Origin: an uncultured Blautia sp.
Lineage (GTDB): Bacteria > Bacillota > Clostridia > Lachnospirales > Lachnospiraceae
Direction: 5' to 3'
NCBI GenBank assembly: GCA_937900135.1
Contig: CALCDJ010000068.1
Span: forward strand, 1-64,000
Length of the DNA stretch: 64,000 nt
The notes under the pieces: generated by a model
Seen by the model: only the letters and a program-made list of their open reading frames with translations
The model's database searches: none
Told to the model about the DNA's origin: nothing
Position numbers and translations under genes: made by a program
In this document: positions 8,820 to 17,744 of the stretch, in pieces
How positions within the stretch are numbered: the first letter of the stretch is position 1
How the letters are laid out: every line of letters begins with the position of its first letter

Positions 8820-9593
8820 ATGGTTAGAGAAAACAAAGTAAAACAAAAATTAAAAAATGGGGAGGTGGTTATTGGAACCTTTGTTAAAACAACAGATCCC
8901 AGTGTTGTTGAGATTCTTGGAAATACAGGGATGGATTTCTTCGTAATCGACAGTGAGCATGTTTCCTACAACCCGGAGACGATCACAAATCTGGTACGTG
9001 CGTCTGATCTGACTGGAATTGTTCCGATTGTAAGAGTAAAGGAAGCTACTGCAGTCAATATCATGCAGGCACTGGATACCGGTGCATTGGGATATCATGC
9101 ACCGAATGTAGATACTCCAGAACAGGCAGAGATCGCAGTATCAGCGGGAAGATATGCACCACTTGGAAATCGTGGATTTGCACCGACACACCGTGCAGCG
9201 AATTATGGAATGATGGACAAGCAGGAGTATATTGATAAGGCAAACAAGGAAATCCTCACCATTCTCCATTGCGAGACTATGGAAGCAGTAAAAAATTTAG
9301 ATGAGATTTTGAAACAGGAAGAATTGGATGTTATTTTTATCGGCCCAATGGATCTTTCTCAGTCTTTGGGAAGAGAAGTAATGGGACAGAGAAATCATCC
9401 AAAACTTCTGGAAACCATCGATCTTATCATTGATAAAGTAAGAAAAGCAGGAAAAGCAGTAGGAACTGTGGCTGGCACCCCGGAAATGGCAAAAGAACTG
9501 ATTGAAAAAGGCGTACAGTATATTCCAATGAGTTCAGACCAGGGTATGATCGCTGGTATGGCAAAAAAATTTGTACAGGAAATGAAAAAATAA
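8820..9593 (+). CDS. HpcH/HpaI-type class II aldolase
   Basis: Metal-dependent pyruvate aldolase of 257 aa. Active-site pattern: His47 (DSEH, general base), Arg72 (VRV), metal ligands Glu152 (HCETMEA) and Asp178 (GPMDLS). It cleaves 2-keto-3-deoxy or 4-hydroxy-2-oxo acids to pyruvate plus an aldehyde. The ATG at 8820, downstream of GGGAAGGGAAG, is preferred to an in-frame start at 8790 that would overlap the lactonase gene. It probably performs the C-C cleavage step of the pathway. Confidence 0.88.
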   Translation: MVRENKVKQKLKNGEVVIGTFVKTTDPSVVEILGNTGMDFFVIDSEHVSYNPETITNLVRASDLTGIVPIVRVKEATAVNIMQALDTGALGYHAPNVDTPEQAEIAVSAGRYAPLGNRGFAPTHRAANYGMMDKQEYIDKANKEILTILHCETMEAVKNLDEILKQEELDVIFIGPMDLSQSLGREVMGQRNHPKLLETIDLIIDKVRKAGKAVGTVAGTPEMAKELIEKGVQYIPMSSDQGMIAGMAKKFVQEMKK

Positions 9594-9620
9594 AAATAAA
9601 TTTAAAGGAGATATAAGATT

Positions 9621-10535
9621 ATGAAGAAACAGACAGAATTCAAATTAAACAAAAGAGATTCCTTATGGTTCCAGGACAACTCCGCAGCAGTAAATATTGC
9701 ATATGCAAAAGAAGTTTGCGACCTGGCAATCCTTCCGATCGGTGCGATTGAACAGCATGGACCTCATTGTCCATGTGGAAGTGACTCTTTCAACGCAATG
9801 GGAATTGCAGAAGCTGTTGCAGAAAAATCTGGCGCAATGATTCTTGCATGTCCGATGTATGGTTCACATCCGGCACATCATTGGGGAATGCCAGGAACGA
9901 TTCCGCTTACTTTTGAAACTCACGTTGGACTTTTAACAGATATCATCAGAGGCGCTGCAAATGCAGGATATAACAAATTCCTGATCATCTCCGCACATGG
10001 ACAGACCATGTCAATGTTCGAGGCAGTTCACAAAGCAGGTATCGAAGGATACTTTACAATTGGAAGTACCTGGTACGATTTCTTAAGAGATAACAAGAAA
10101 ACTCTGGATACTTATATGTGGCATGCAGATGAAGCAGAAACTTCTGTAGCTCTCTCCTTATATCCAGACAAAGTACATATGGAACTTGCTGTTCCAGGTG
10201 AAGCACACGGACTCATCGATTCTAAATGGAAAATCGCTCCTGGTCAGGCTGCTGGAGAAGGTATGCTGTATCACTTTGAAGGAACATTCGCACTTCCTGA
10301 AAAAGATGACCTTTCTACAGGTGTTATCGGTGATCCTACCAATGCAAGCAAGGAAAAAGGTGATAAGATCGTAGGAAGATGTGCAGACTTATACTGCGAA
10401 CTGATTGATGAAATTATGACCAAATATCCATGTGGAGTGAATCCTTTGGGATACAGAAATCCTCTTGGATATAATGGAACCAATCAAATTAAATATGACG
10501 AAATGCATGACGAGCATGGAAACTTAAAAAGATAA
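9621..10535 (+). CDS. Creatininase-fold amidohydrolase (IolN-like hydrolase candidate)
   Basis: Creatininase superfamily protein, 304 aa, with the binuclear metal pattern: Glu43 and His45 (GAIEQHGPH), Asp55 (CGSDSF), His126 (SAHGQ), and the HADEAETS segment at 168-175. The superfamily includes creatininase, MftE-type peptidases and the ring-opening 3-dehydro-scyllo-inosose hydrolase IolN of Thermotoga. Neighbouring dehydrogenases make hydrolysis of an oxidised ring (cyclitol ketone or lactam) plausible, but this is inference. AAAGGAGAT precedes ATG 9621. Confidence 0.82.
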   Translation: MKKQTEFKLNKRDSLWFQDNSAAVNIAYAKEVCDLAILPIGAIEQHGPHCPCGSDSFNAMGIAEAVAEKSGAMILACPMYGSHPAHHWGMPGTIPLTFETHVGLLTDIIRGAANAGYNKFLIISAHGQTMSMFEAVHKAGIEGYFTIGSTWYDFLRDNKKTLDTYMWHADEAETSVALSLYPDKVHMELAVPGEAHGLIDSKWKIAPGQAAGEGMLYHFEGTFALPEKDDLSTGVIGDPTNASKEKGDKIVGRCADLYCELIDEIMTKYPCGVNPLGYRNPLGYNGTNQIKYDEMHDEHGNLKR

Positions 10536-10549
10536 TAGGAAATAACGAC

Positions 10550-10588
10550 ACAGGAAGGGGGCGGATGATTCGTCTCCTTCCTGTTTTA
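10550..10588 (+). terminator. Hairpin between the creatininase-type and kinase genes
   Basis: Arms 10550-10563 and 10571-10584 (ACAGGAAGGGGGCG against CGTCTCCTTCCTGT, with G-T pairs), followed by TTTTACT. It may act as a leaky terminator that lowers expression of the last gene. Confidence 0.55.
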
Positions 10589-10625
10589 CTATGCACGTAA
10601 CTTGGATAAGAAAAAGGAGGTTTCT

Positions 10626-12053
10626 ATGAATTTAAATGCAAATATCTTAAATTCATATCAGGCATACGACAGGGATTTGCTTGATCGTCTTTTAGAAGAA
10701 GAAATACAAAAAAATGAAAGAAAAATTGTGGTATTGGATGATGATCCCACAGGAGTTCAAACCGTTCATGGAGTTTGTGTTTACACAGACTGGAAAAAAG
10801 AAACTATGACAGAGGCATTTCAGGAAGAAGATAAAATGTTCTTCATTCTTACAAATTCCAGAGGAATGACAACAGAAGAGACAGAAAAAATCCACCATGA
10901 AATTGCAGAAGCAGTAGACAAAGGGGCCAGGGAAACAAAAAAGGAATATGTGATCATTAGTCGTGGAGACAGTACCTTACGCGGTCATTATCCTCTGGAA
11001 ACAGAAATTCTAAAAGAGGATTATGAGAAATACTCAGGCGCCGTTGTGGATGGAGAAATTTTGTGTCCATTTTTCCCGGAAGGGGGACGCTTTACAATAG
11101 AAAATATTCATTATGTCCGCTATGGAGAGGAACTGGTTCCAGCCGCAGAGACAGAATTTGCCAAGGATAAAACATTTGGTTACGAAGCAAAAACATTGCC
11201 AGACTTCGTGGAAGAAAAGACAAAAGGAACATATAAATCAGAAGAAGTGGTTTCTGTTTCTCTTCAGGAATTACGTTCCATGGAGTTTGACAAAATAGAA
11301 GAAAAACTTATGAGTACAAAAGGATTTCAAAAGGTTGTAGTAAATGCAGTTTCCTACGAAGATTTAAAAGCCTTTTGCGTGGCACTTTACAGAGCAATGG
11401 GAAAGGGCAAACATTTTATGTTTCGGACGGCAGCAGCCTTTACAAGAGTGTTCGGTGGAATAAAAGAGCAGAAGCTGCTTACCCAAAATCAGTTATTGAA
11501 AAAGGAGAATTCCTGTGGCGGCATTATTGTTGCGGGATCACATACAAAAAAAACCACACAGCAGTTGGAAAAATTAAAAGAAATCCCGGACGTTGAATTT
11601 CTGGAATTAGATGTATCTGCCATTTATGATCCGGATCGGTTTGCCTGTGTTTTGGAACAATGTATTGAACGGGAAGAGGAATTACTTCGCTTGGGAAAAA
11701 CAGTTTGTTGTTATACAACAAGAAAACTGCTTGTAGCAGATAGTGAAGACAAAGAAGAACATTTGCGTTTATCTGTAAAAATCTCTCAGGCTGTTCAGGA
11801 TCTTGTGGGAAAATTAAAAGTAACACCGGCATTTATTATTGCCAAAGGCGGAATTACTTCCAGCGATATTGGGGTAAAGGCATTAAAAGTAAAAAAGGCA
11901 ATGGTAATGGGACAGATTCAGCCAGGAGTGCCCGTGTGGGAGTTGGGGCCAGAAAGCACTTTCCCAGGGGTTCCTTATGTTATTTTTCCGGGAAATGTAG
12001 GAGCAGAAGATACACTGAAAAAAGCAGTGGCAATTCTTAAGGAGCAGGAATAA
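10626..12053 (+). CDS. Four-carbon acid sugar kinase family (DUF1537) protein
   Basis: ATP-dependent sugar-acid kinase, 475 aa. N-terminal substrate domain begins with VVLDDDPTG (the family's DDDPTG signature) and SRGDSTLRGHYP. The C-terminal nucleotide domain shows IIVAGSHT, IIAKGGITSSD and VPYVIFPGNVG. Relatives phosphorylate 3-oxo-tetronates (OtnK) or D-erythronate. The start at 10626 is set by AAAAAGGAGG at 10612-10620. The last gene of the operon, it probably phosphorylates the aldehyde or keto acid produced by the preceding enzymes so that it can enter central metabolism. Confidence 0.88.
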   Translation: MNLNANILNSYQAYDRDLLDRLLEEEIQKNERKIVVLDDDPTGVQTVHGVCVYTDWKKETMTEAFQEEDKMFFILTNSRGMTTEETEKIHHEIAEAVDKGARETKKEYVIISRGDSTLRGHYPLETEILKEDYEKYSGAVVDGEILCPFFPEGGRFTIENIHYVRYGEELVPAAETEFAKDKTFGYEAKTLPDFVEEKTKGTYKSEEVVSVSLQELRSMEFDKIEEKLMSTKGFQKVVVNAVSYEDLKAFCVALYRAMGKGKHFMFRTAAAFTRVFGGIKEQKLLTQNQLLKKENSCGGIIVAGSHTKKTTQQLEKLKEIPDVEFLELDVSAIYDPDRFACVLEQCIEREEELLRLGKTVCCYTTRKLLVADSEDKEEHLRLSVKISQAVQDLVGKLKVTPAFIIAKGGITSSDIGVKALKVKKAMVMGQIQPGVPVWELGPESTFPGVPYVIFPGNVGAEDTLKKAVAILKEQE

Positions 12054-12109
12054 GGGGCAAAAGATGTATTTTGCCAAACTGTCCCTGAAAACATAATAAA
12101 TTCTGGATA

Positions 12110-12138
12110 TTTTTACAATGACAGAATTGTGTTATACT
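12110..12138 (+). promoter_or_regulatory. Possible promoter of the pyridoxamine kinase gene
   Basis: TATACT at 12133-12138 with a poor -35 (TTTTTA, 17 bp upstream, or TTTACA at 15 bp). The rest of the 12054-12212 gap shows only a weak 7-bp hairpin (12056-12075) without a T tract. Confidence 0.35.
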
Positions 12139-12212
12139 CATAGGCATCACGAAAAGAATGATTAGAAATAAAATCATAGAAAAAACCAGAATCAGAGAGA
12201 GAGGTAATTTGT

Positions 12213-13061
12213 ATGTCTTATCCCAGAATTTTAACAGTACAGGATATTTCCTGTTTGGGACAGTGTTCCCTGACGGTCGCCCTTCCCATTATTTCAGCCT
12301 GCGGAGTAGAAACCTGTGTACTTCCGTCAGCTGTTTTGTCCACCCATACCGGAGGATTTTCCGGGTACACCTTCCGGGATCTCACAGAGGATATTCCCAA
12401 GATCAATGCACACTGGCAAAAAGAAGGGCTTTTCTTTGATGGGGTCTACACAGGCTATCTGGGCAGCGCCAGACAGATTCAATATATCTGCGATTTGTTA
12501 GATACGGTCAAAAAGGAAACTGCTCCGGCGATCATTGATCCGGCGATGGCAGATAATGGAAAACTGTATGCAGGATTTGACGAGGCCTTTGTGGAAGCCA
12601 TGAAAACACTTTGCGCCAGAGCAGATTATCTCATCCCTAATATTACGGAGGCATGTCTTCTTACGGGACTTCCTTATCAGACTGTTTATGACAGGAACTA
12701 TATTGACACAATTCTTCAGGGACTTACGGAATTGGGGGCCAAAAATGTTATTCTTACCGGAATTTCCTATAGAGAAGGATTTACAGGCGTAGTGATATAT
12801 GAACATGGTGTGTATCATTATTATGAACATGAAAAGCTGCCCAAGGGATGCCATGGAACAGGAGATATTTTTGCTTCCTCCTTTACCGGTGCGCTTATGC
12901 GGGGCAAAACAGCCTTTGAGGCAGCCACCATTGCGGCAAATTATGTTCTGGCCTGTATGAAAGCTACTGCAGAAGAGAAAGACCACTGGTATGGAGCCAG
13001 ATTCGAGTCCTCCATTCCTTATTTGATTCAAAGTATCCAGGGTTCTCTGGAGGAACAGTAA
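12213..13061 (+). CDS. Pyridoxamine/pyridoxal kinase (PfkB/ribokinase-like)
   Basis: B6-vitamer kinase of 282 aa making pyridoxal/pyridoxamine 5'-phosphate from ATP. N-terminal VQDISCLGQCSL with the family's G-C-S block, PNITEA in the middle, and catalytic GTGD near residues 214-217 (CHGTGDIF). AGAGAGAGG precedes ATG 12213. It appears to be a single-gene unit. PLP is the cofactor of several nearby enzymes (cysteine desulfurase, PatB-type lyase, aminotransferase), but no operon link exists. Confidence 0.88.
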   Translation: MSYPRILTVQDISCLGQCSLTVALPIISACGVETCVLPSAVLSTHTGGFSGYTFRDLTEDIPKINAHWQKEGLFFDGVYTGYLGSARQIQYICDLLDTVKKETAPAIIDPAMADNGKLYAGFDEAFVEAMKTLCARADYLIPNITEACLLTGLPYQTVYDRNYIDTILQGLTELGAKNVILTGISYREGFTGVVIYEHGVYHYYEHEKLPKGCHGTGDIFASSFTGALMRGKTAFEAATIAANYVLACMKATAEEKDHWYGARFESSIPYLIQSIQGSLEEQ

Positions 13062-13074
13062 AAGATAAGTTTGG

Positions 13075-13593
13075 TTATTTTTTTAGTTTTTCTTTTTCTT
13101 CATTAAGAAGATTCAGATTTAAATGATTTTCTCCTGCTGTTTTTTCTACCCATAGATTCAGGGCATTAACAGCCAGAGATACCTCATCCAGTTTGGAACT
13201 GATGTAGGCGAAATCCGGTAGTTCGTCATCGGTGATCTGCCCGTCTCTGGCAATCTGAATCAATCTACTGGTCAGGGGATTGATCTCATTTAAGCAGGCG
13301 ATGGTTTCCAAAATAATATTGGAAAGAGCGGAAACCTCCACTTCCGGCACATACCGGTCTCCAATTTCACAAAGGTGAGAACAATAATAATTGCATAAAT
13401 CCGGACGTTTATAGCAGTCAGCCATCTGAATGATATCATAGGGGGTTGGCTGCTGTGTTTCGTATTCGATCTTTTCGATACGGGAAGGAGGCATGCTTTC
13501 CATAAGTTCACTGGCCTTTTCCCGGGAAAGTCCGGCTTCCTCCCGAAAGATCTGATAAATGGTTTTATCTGTTCTGGTTGATATTCTTCCCAT
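13075..13593 (-). CDS. XRE-type helix-turn-helix protein
   Basis: A 172-aa cytoplasmic regulator: helix-turn-helix at about residues 10-60 (IYQIFREEAGLSREKA through PTPYDIIQMADCY), then a cysteine group CNYYCSHLC and an alpha-helical C-terminal half. The start at 13593 is chosen for AAAGGAG 8 bp upstream; a longer reading begins at 13632 without a ribosome binding site. It converges on the kinase gene with 14 bp between stops. Target genes unknown. Confidence 0.75.
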   Translation of the reverse strand: MGRISTRTDKTIYQIFREEAGLSREKASELMESMPPSRIEKIEYETQQPTPYDIIQMADCYKRPDLCNYYCSHLCEIGDRYVPEVEVSALSNIILETIACLNEINPLTSRLIQIARDGQITDDELPDFAYISSKLDEVSLAVNALNLWVEKTAGENHLNLNLLNEEKEKLKK

Positions 13594-13721
13594 AAATAAC
13601 TCCTTTTTCCTCAAAAAGGGAGAATAAAACAAGGTTAATTCTTCTTTCTGAGGGTGTTTCTTTTTTTTTTTGTTTATTATACTGAAAGCAATTCAGGAAA
13701 GCAAGAACAGGAGGAGGAAAC

Positions 13722-13865
13722 ATGAGTATTTCAGAAAGGATGAAACTGGTAAGAATGATTGAGAAGATGAATGAAAACAAAGATTTATGCAGAAAGCTGG
13801 GAATACGGGATGTATCGGTATGGAAAAAACCAATGCAGAGCAGTTCCCTGCAGGCAGACGTATAG
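13722..13865 (+). CDS. Small conserved-looking 47-aa protein
   Basis: A 47-codon reading frame that begins MSISERMKLVRMIEKM and ends in QADV, with a near-perfect ribosome binding site (AGGAGGAGGAAAC) directly before ATG 13722. The protein is basic and helical with no membrane segment. TATACT at 13678-13683 may be its -10. It heads a run of three small genes reading the same way (13722, 13890, 14151). Function unknown; the strong translation signal is the main support. Confidence 0.6.
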   Translation: MSISERMKLVRMIEKMNENKDLCRKLGIRDVSVWKKPMQSSSLQADV

Positions 13866-13889
13866 AGAACCGGATTGGGAGGGATAAGG

Positions 13890-14111
13890 ATGATGACGTT
13901 ATTATTTATGATCTTATTGGTCATGGTGTTTGGAAAGCTGGTGAAGATTTCGTTTAAAGCGGCATGGGGGCTTTCTAAAATATTACTTACACTGGTATTG
14001 CTGCCTATTGTTTTGATTGCTTTGGTGATCGGTGGATTTTTGTCACTGGCATTTCCCATTTTGATCGTTGTGGGGATTGTTACGCTGGTGAAAAGCGTTA
14101 CTGCTTCCTGA
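13890..14111 (+). CDS. Small membrane protein, 73 aa
   Basis: Hydrophobic protein with two transmembrane stretches (about residues 1-20 and 27-65), unknown function. GGGAGGG at 13877-13883 sets the start at ATG 13890; an adjacent ATG at 13893 is equally possible. It lies 24 bp after the 47-aa gene and 39 bp before ybjQ, so the three may be co-transcribed. Confidence 0.6.
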   Translation: MMTLLFMILLVMVFGKLVKISFKAAWGLSKILLTLVLLPIVLIALVIGGFLSLAFPILIVVGIVTLVKSVTAS

Positions 14112-14150
14112 AGATTTTTGCGAAACAGATAATAGAAAGGAAAAGAGAGT

Positions 14151-14471
14151 ATGATTATTACAACAACAAATTCTGTAGAAGGTCGAAGTATTGTGGAGTA
14201 CAGAGGGATTGTTTTTGGAGAAGTGATCTCCGGTGTGAATTTTGTAAGAGATATCGCTGCATCCTTCCGCAATGTTTTTGGAGGAAGATCCGGAAGCTAT
14301 GAAGAGGAACTGGTTCAGGCCAGACAAAACGCATTGCGGGAGATGGAACAGCGCGCCGCATCCATGGGAGCCAATGCAGTTGTAGGTGTGGATATTGATT
14401 ATGAAGTTCTTGGAACGGACAATGGGATGCTTATGGTTACGGCAAGCGGTACGGCTGTGGTTGTGCGATAA
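14151..14471 (+). CDS. YbjQ/UPF0145 family protein
   Basis: A 106-aa soluble protein of the YbjQ heavy-metal-binding-like family: N-terminal [18 protein letters not shown], central [14 protein letters not shown] helix, and the [17 protein letters not shown] signature. Proteins of this family form pentameric rings; no activity is established. AGGAAAAGAGAG precedes ATG 14151. Its last 35 bp overlap the convergent ogt gene. Confidence 0.85.
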   Translation: MIITTTNSVEGRSIVEYRGIVFGEVISGVNFVRDIAASFRNVFGGRSGSYEEELVQARQNALREMEQRAASMGANAVVGVDIDYEVLGTDNGMLMVTASGTAVVVR

Positions 14472-14967
14472 GAAGGTGTTTTTGTTCCAGGTTAAGCAAA
14501 GCCTCTTTACGCCAGATTCCGCCAGCGTATCCGGTAAGGCTTCCATTGCTTCCTATTACCCGGTGACAGGGAATTAAAATTGAAATTTTATTATGGCCCA
14601 CAGCGCCTCCCACCGCCTGGGCAGACATTTTTGGCAGACCATGAGCGTCTGCCAATTTTTTTGCAAGAGCTCCATAGGTGGTGGTAACGCCATAAGGGAT
14701 TTTCAGAAGCAGATCCCAGACTTCCAGCTGAAAGGGAGTTCCAATCAGGTGAAGAGGGGGAAGAAAATCCGGTTCCCTGCCGGAAAAATAAAGGGAAAGC
14801 CATTGTTTTGTCTGATCAAACACAGGCAGGTCTGTTTCGTTTGCTTCTGTGTTCAGACCATTGGCAAAATATTTCTGTTCCTGGAACCAGATGCCGGTGA
14901 GACCGGTTTCATCTGCTGAGAGAAGGAGTTTTCCCAAGGGTGAATCGAGATGATGTACGAAATTCAT
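14437..14967 (-). CDS. ogt: Methylated-DNA--protein-cysteine S-methyltransferase
   Basis: Suicide repair enzyme of 176 aa that removes O6-alkyl groups from guanine. The alkyl-accepting cysteine lies in IPCHRVIG; the helix-turn-helix and arginine-finger region [18 protein letters not shown] precedes it, and [12 protein letters not shown] follows. The start at 14967 (MNFVHH) follows GGAGGAAAAAA; an upstream extension to 15198 has no homology. Its 3' end overlaps ybjQ. Confidence 0.93.
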   Translation of the reverse strand: MNFVHHLDSPLGKLLLSADETGLTGIWFQEQKYFANGLNTEANETDLPVFDQTKQWLSLYFSGREPDFLPPLHLIGTPFQLEVWDLLLKIPYGVTTTYGALAKKLADAHGLPKMSAQAVGGAVGHNKISILIPCHRVIGSNGSLTGYAGGIWRKEALLNLEQKHLLIAQPQPYRLP

Positions 14968-15051
14968 TTTTTTCCTCCATTTTGTGTGGTTGATAACAGG
15001 ACTATAACATAAATGAAATTCAGATGCCACTGTGACAGAAAGATTTTCTTG

Positions 15052-15080
15052 TTGATGCTGTGTTTTTACAATGATACAAT
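15052..15080 (+). promoter_or_regulatory. Promoter of the Nudix-rluA pair
   Basis: TTGATG, 17-bp spacer, TACAAT, about 34 bp before the Nudix start codon. Confidence 0.55.
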
Positions 15081-15113
15081 AAAAGAAAAACAAGAGAGTG
15101 AGGCAGACAGAGT

Positions 15114-15674
15114 GTGAAAAAGCTGAAAAAAATGGTACAGGATTTTCTTCCATGGAATGAACAGGAACGAAAAGACAAAGAACGGATTTTAAAGGCAATG
15201 GAGGAAAAAGAGATTCTCACAAGAAACAATGAGCAGGCTCATTTTACGGTATCTGCATGGATTGTCAGTCCAGACCGTAAACAGGTTTTAATGGCCTATC
15301 ATAATCTATATCAGTCCTGGGCCTGGCTTGGAGGACATGCAGATGGAAATCCCAATCTCAAAGAAGTGATTTTAAAGGAAATAGAAGAAGAGAGCGGCCT
15401 TACAGAAGTACGATTCCTTACGGAGAATTTGTTTTCTCTGGAAATTCTCACGGTGGATGGACATGAAAAAAGAGGAAATTATGTTTCTTCCCATCTGCAT
15501 CTGAATCTGACTTTTCTTCTGGAGGCAGATACGGGATTGCCTCTTCGAATCAAACCAGATGAAAACAGCAGGATTGGCTGGATCAAGGTAGAGGAAATTG
15601 GTGAAAAATCTACGGAAAAGTGGTTTGTAGATCGGATTTATTCCAAATTGTGTGAGAAGGTAAGGATATTATGA
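15114..15674 (+). CDS. Nudix hydrolase
   Basis: Hydrolase of nucleoside-diphosphate-linked compounds, 186 aa. The Nudix helix is the GGHADGN... region followed by LKEIEEESGL near residues 76-100, with Lys where Arg is typical. Start is GTG at 15114, with a weak GAGTGAGG upstream; ATG at 15132 is a possible alternative. It overlaps the next gene by 4 bp. Substrate unknown. Confidence 0.82.
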   Translation: MKKLKKMVQDFLPWNEQERKDKERILKAMEEKEILTRNNEQAHFTVSAWIVSPDRKQVLMAYHNLYQSWAWLGGHADGNPNLKEVILKEIEEESGLTEVRFLTENLFSLEILTVDGHEKRGNYVSSHLHLNLTFLLEADTGLPLRIKPDENSRIGWIKVEEIGEKSTEKWFVDRIYSKLCEKVRIL

Positions 15675-16603
15675 AGAAGGTGCTCACCTTATCCATTACC
15701 AGAGAACAGGAGTGCCTGACCATAGAACAACTGCTGAAAAGAGAACTGCATTTGTCCAGACGGGAGATTAGCCGGGCAAAATTTCAGGAAAAAGGAATTT
15801 GTCTAAATGGCCGGCAGGTGCGGGTGAATCAAAAAGGGAAAGAGGGAGATGTGCTCACCGTTTCTTTTGTGGAGGAAAAAGCGCCTTCGGATATTCTCCC
15901 TTTGACAGAGGGAATGCTTTCTGTGCTGTATGAAGATGAAGACCTTTTGATTGTGAATAAACCGGCGTTGATTCCCACACAGCCCACTGGGCGCCATGCA
16001 GAGACATCTCTCTGTAATCAGGTTTACGCATATATGCAGAAACAGGAGCAAGATCCATGCATTCGTCCAGTGGGTAGGCTGGATCTGGAAACTTCCGGGG
16101 CGCTGGTTTTTGCAAAAAATCAGATTGCAGCAGCCCGACTTTTTGCACAGAGGGAAACAGGAGATTTTGAAAAGGTATATGAAGCGTTTGTAGCAGGGAA
16201 ATTACAAAAAGCTAAGGGCATGATCTGCGCTCCCATAGGGCCCCTTCCAGGAAAAGAGGGAAGGGAACGGATCAAAATGCAGGTTTGTCCACAAGGAAAA
16301 TCTGCAGTGACAATCTATGAAACCATAAAAGAATACCGCCAGGGAACGCTGGTGCGTGTATGGCTGAAAACTGGCCGAACGCATCAGATCCGGGTGCATA
16401 TGAGCAGCCTTGGACATCCTCTTTTGGGGGATCAGCTATATGCTCCTGCAAAAGATCAGGCTTTTGGCTTCCAGCGGGCTGCGCTCCATGCCAGAGAGGT
16501 GAGGCTTCGCCATCCTTTTTCCGGAGAGACGCTCCAGATCCAGGCGCCATTACCAGAGGACTTCGCACGGGTGGTTAATGAAAGAAAGGAATCGCTAAAA
16601 TAA
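15671..16603 (+). CDS. RluA family pseudouridine synthase
   Basis: RNA-modifying enzyme of 310 aa: an N-terminal S4-like RNA-binding part (residues 15-75, LSRREISRAKFQEKGICLNG) and a catalytic domain with the GRLDLETSG motif holding the catalytic Asp near residue 131, plus KTGRTHQIRVHM. Start overlaps the Nudix stop (ATGA), so the two are translationally coupled. Target RNA (23S rRNA or tRNA) not determined. Confidence 0.92.
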   Translation: MKKVLTLSITREQECLTIEQLLKRELHLSRREISRAKFQEKGICLNGRQVRVNQKGKEGDVLTVSFVEEKAPSDILPLTEGMLSVLYEDEDLLIVNKPALIPTQPTGRHAETSLCNQVYAYMQKQEQDPCIRPVGRLDLETSGALVFAKNQIAAARLFAQRETGDFEKVYEAFVAGKLQKAKGMICAPIGPLPGKEGRERIKMQVCPQGKSAVTIYETIKEYRQGTLVRVWLKTGRTHQIRVHMSSLGHPLLGDQLYAPAKDQAFGFQRAALHAREVRLRHPFSGETLQIQAPLPEDFARVVNERKESLK

Positions 16604-16604
16604 G

Positions 16605-16650
16605 AATATCCCCGGAACTATGACAAAACTGCCAAAATTCCGGGGATATT
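16605..16650. terminator. Bidirectional terminator between rluA-type gene and purC
   Basis: Perfect 13-bp arms 16605-16617 and 16638-16650 (AATATCCCCGGAA / TTCCGGGGATATT), with A-rich and T-rich flanks; shared by two converging genes. Confidence 0.85.
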
Positions 16651-16665
16651 TATTTCCTGAAAAAT

Positions 16666-17538
16666 TTATTTTAATTCCTCACCGGTAAGCATTTTATATG
16701 CCTGAAGGTATTTATCAATGGTCTTATCCACGATTTCCTGCGGAAGAGTCCAGTCGTGACCTTCGTTTTCTTTCAGCCAGTCGCGGGCAAACTGCTTGTC
16801 AAAGGAAGGCTGTCCGTGACCTGGTTCATAGCCGTCTGCCGGCCAGAAACGAGAACTGTCAGGGGTGAGCATTTCATCACCAATTACCATGTTTCCGTCT
16901 TCATCCAGACCAAATTCAAACTTGGTATCTGCGATGATGATTCCTTTGCTTAAAGCATATTCGGCACATTTCTTATAAAGGGCAATGGTGTTGTCACGAA
17001 GCTGTTCAGCCAGTTCTTTGCCTCTGCCTGGGAAGTATTTTTCCAGGTGCGCTACACTCTGCTCAAAGGAGATATTTTCGTCATGGTCACCGATCTCTGC
17101 TTTTGTGGAAGGGGTATAGATCGGCTCTGGAAGCTTGTCGGATTCTTTCAGTCCTTCTGGCAGCTGAATTCCGCAAACAGTTCCATTTTCCTGATAGCTT
17201 GCCCAGCCGCTGCCTGTAATATAACCACGTACAATACACTCGATGGGGAGCATATTCAGCTTCTTGCACATCATAGACTTACCGTCAAACTTCTCCTGCT
17301 GGAAGAATTCCGGCATATCTTTCACGTCTACAGAAATCATGTGGTTAGGCAGAATGTCTTCTGTCATATCAAACCAGAATTTGGACATCTGTGTCAGAAC
17401 GGTTCCTTTTTTGGTAACTTCGTTGTTCAGGATGACATCGAAGCAGCTGATGCGGTCCGTTGCAACCATAATCAGGCTGTCTCCGTTATCATAAATTTCG
17501 CGTACCTTACCTTCTTTAATTGGCTTTAAATTCTGCAT
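16666..17538 (-). CDS. purC: Phosphoribosylaminoimidazole-succinocarboxamide synthase
   Basis: SAICAR synthetase (290 aa), which joins CAIR and aspartate with ATP in purine synthesis. Recognised by [35 protein letters not shown] and the DTKFEFG signature. The start at 17538 (MQNLKPI) follows a GAGGTGTG ribosome binding site; 13 extra upstream codons are possible but not family-like. It is monocistronic here with no purine riboswitch visible in its 5' region. Confidence 0.96.
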   Translation of the reverse strand: MQNLKPIKEGKVREIYDNGDSLIMVATDRISCFDVILNNEVTKKGTVLTQMSKFWFDMTEDILPNHMISVDVKDMPEFFQQEKFDGKSMMCKKLNMLPIECIVRGYITGSGWASYQENGTVCGIQLPEGLKESDKLPEPIYTPSTKAEIGDHDENISFEQSVAHLEKYFPGRGKELAEQLRDNTIALYKKCAEYALSKGIIIADTKFEFGLDEDGNMVIGDEMLTPDSSRFWPADGYEPGHGQPSFDKQFARDWLKENEGHDWTLPQEIVDKTIDKYLQAYKMLTGEELK

Positions 17539-17582
17539 GTGTTCACACCTCATCATTTGGCTTTTTTTCGTTTCCATTGTAA

Positions 17583-17611
17583 AAGGTACACTCTTTATGG
17601 CATGCTGTCAA
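17583..17611 (-). promoter_or_regulatory. Promoter of purC
   Basis: Minus strand TTGACA (17611-17606), 17-bp spacer, TACCTT (17588-17583). The -35 is perfect, the -10 weak. Confidence 0.55.
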
Positions 17612-17651
17612 GTGCTATTTTCCATAAGAAGGAAAAGATTTGCGCCTGTTC

Positions 17652-17680
17652 TTGCAGGCGTCCGGGATTTGCCGTATAAT
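17652..17680 (+). promoter_or_regulatory. Promoter of the aldo/keto reductase-TetR pair
   Basis: TTGCAG, 17-bp spacer, TATAAT, 65 bp before the start codon and divergent from the purC promoter. Confidence 0.7.
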
Positions 17681-17744
17681 AGCAGAAAGAAATAAAAGGG
17701 AACTCCCAGGGAGGGTTCAAAATAAACGACAGGAGGATAAAAAC

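Noticed and set aside
17539..17744. Purine riboswitch ahead of purC
   Set aside because: The divergent intergenic region shows only two promoters; no purine aptamer core is visible.
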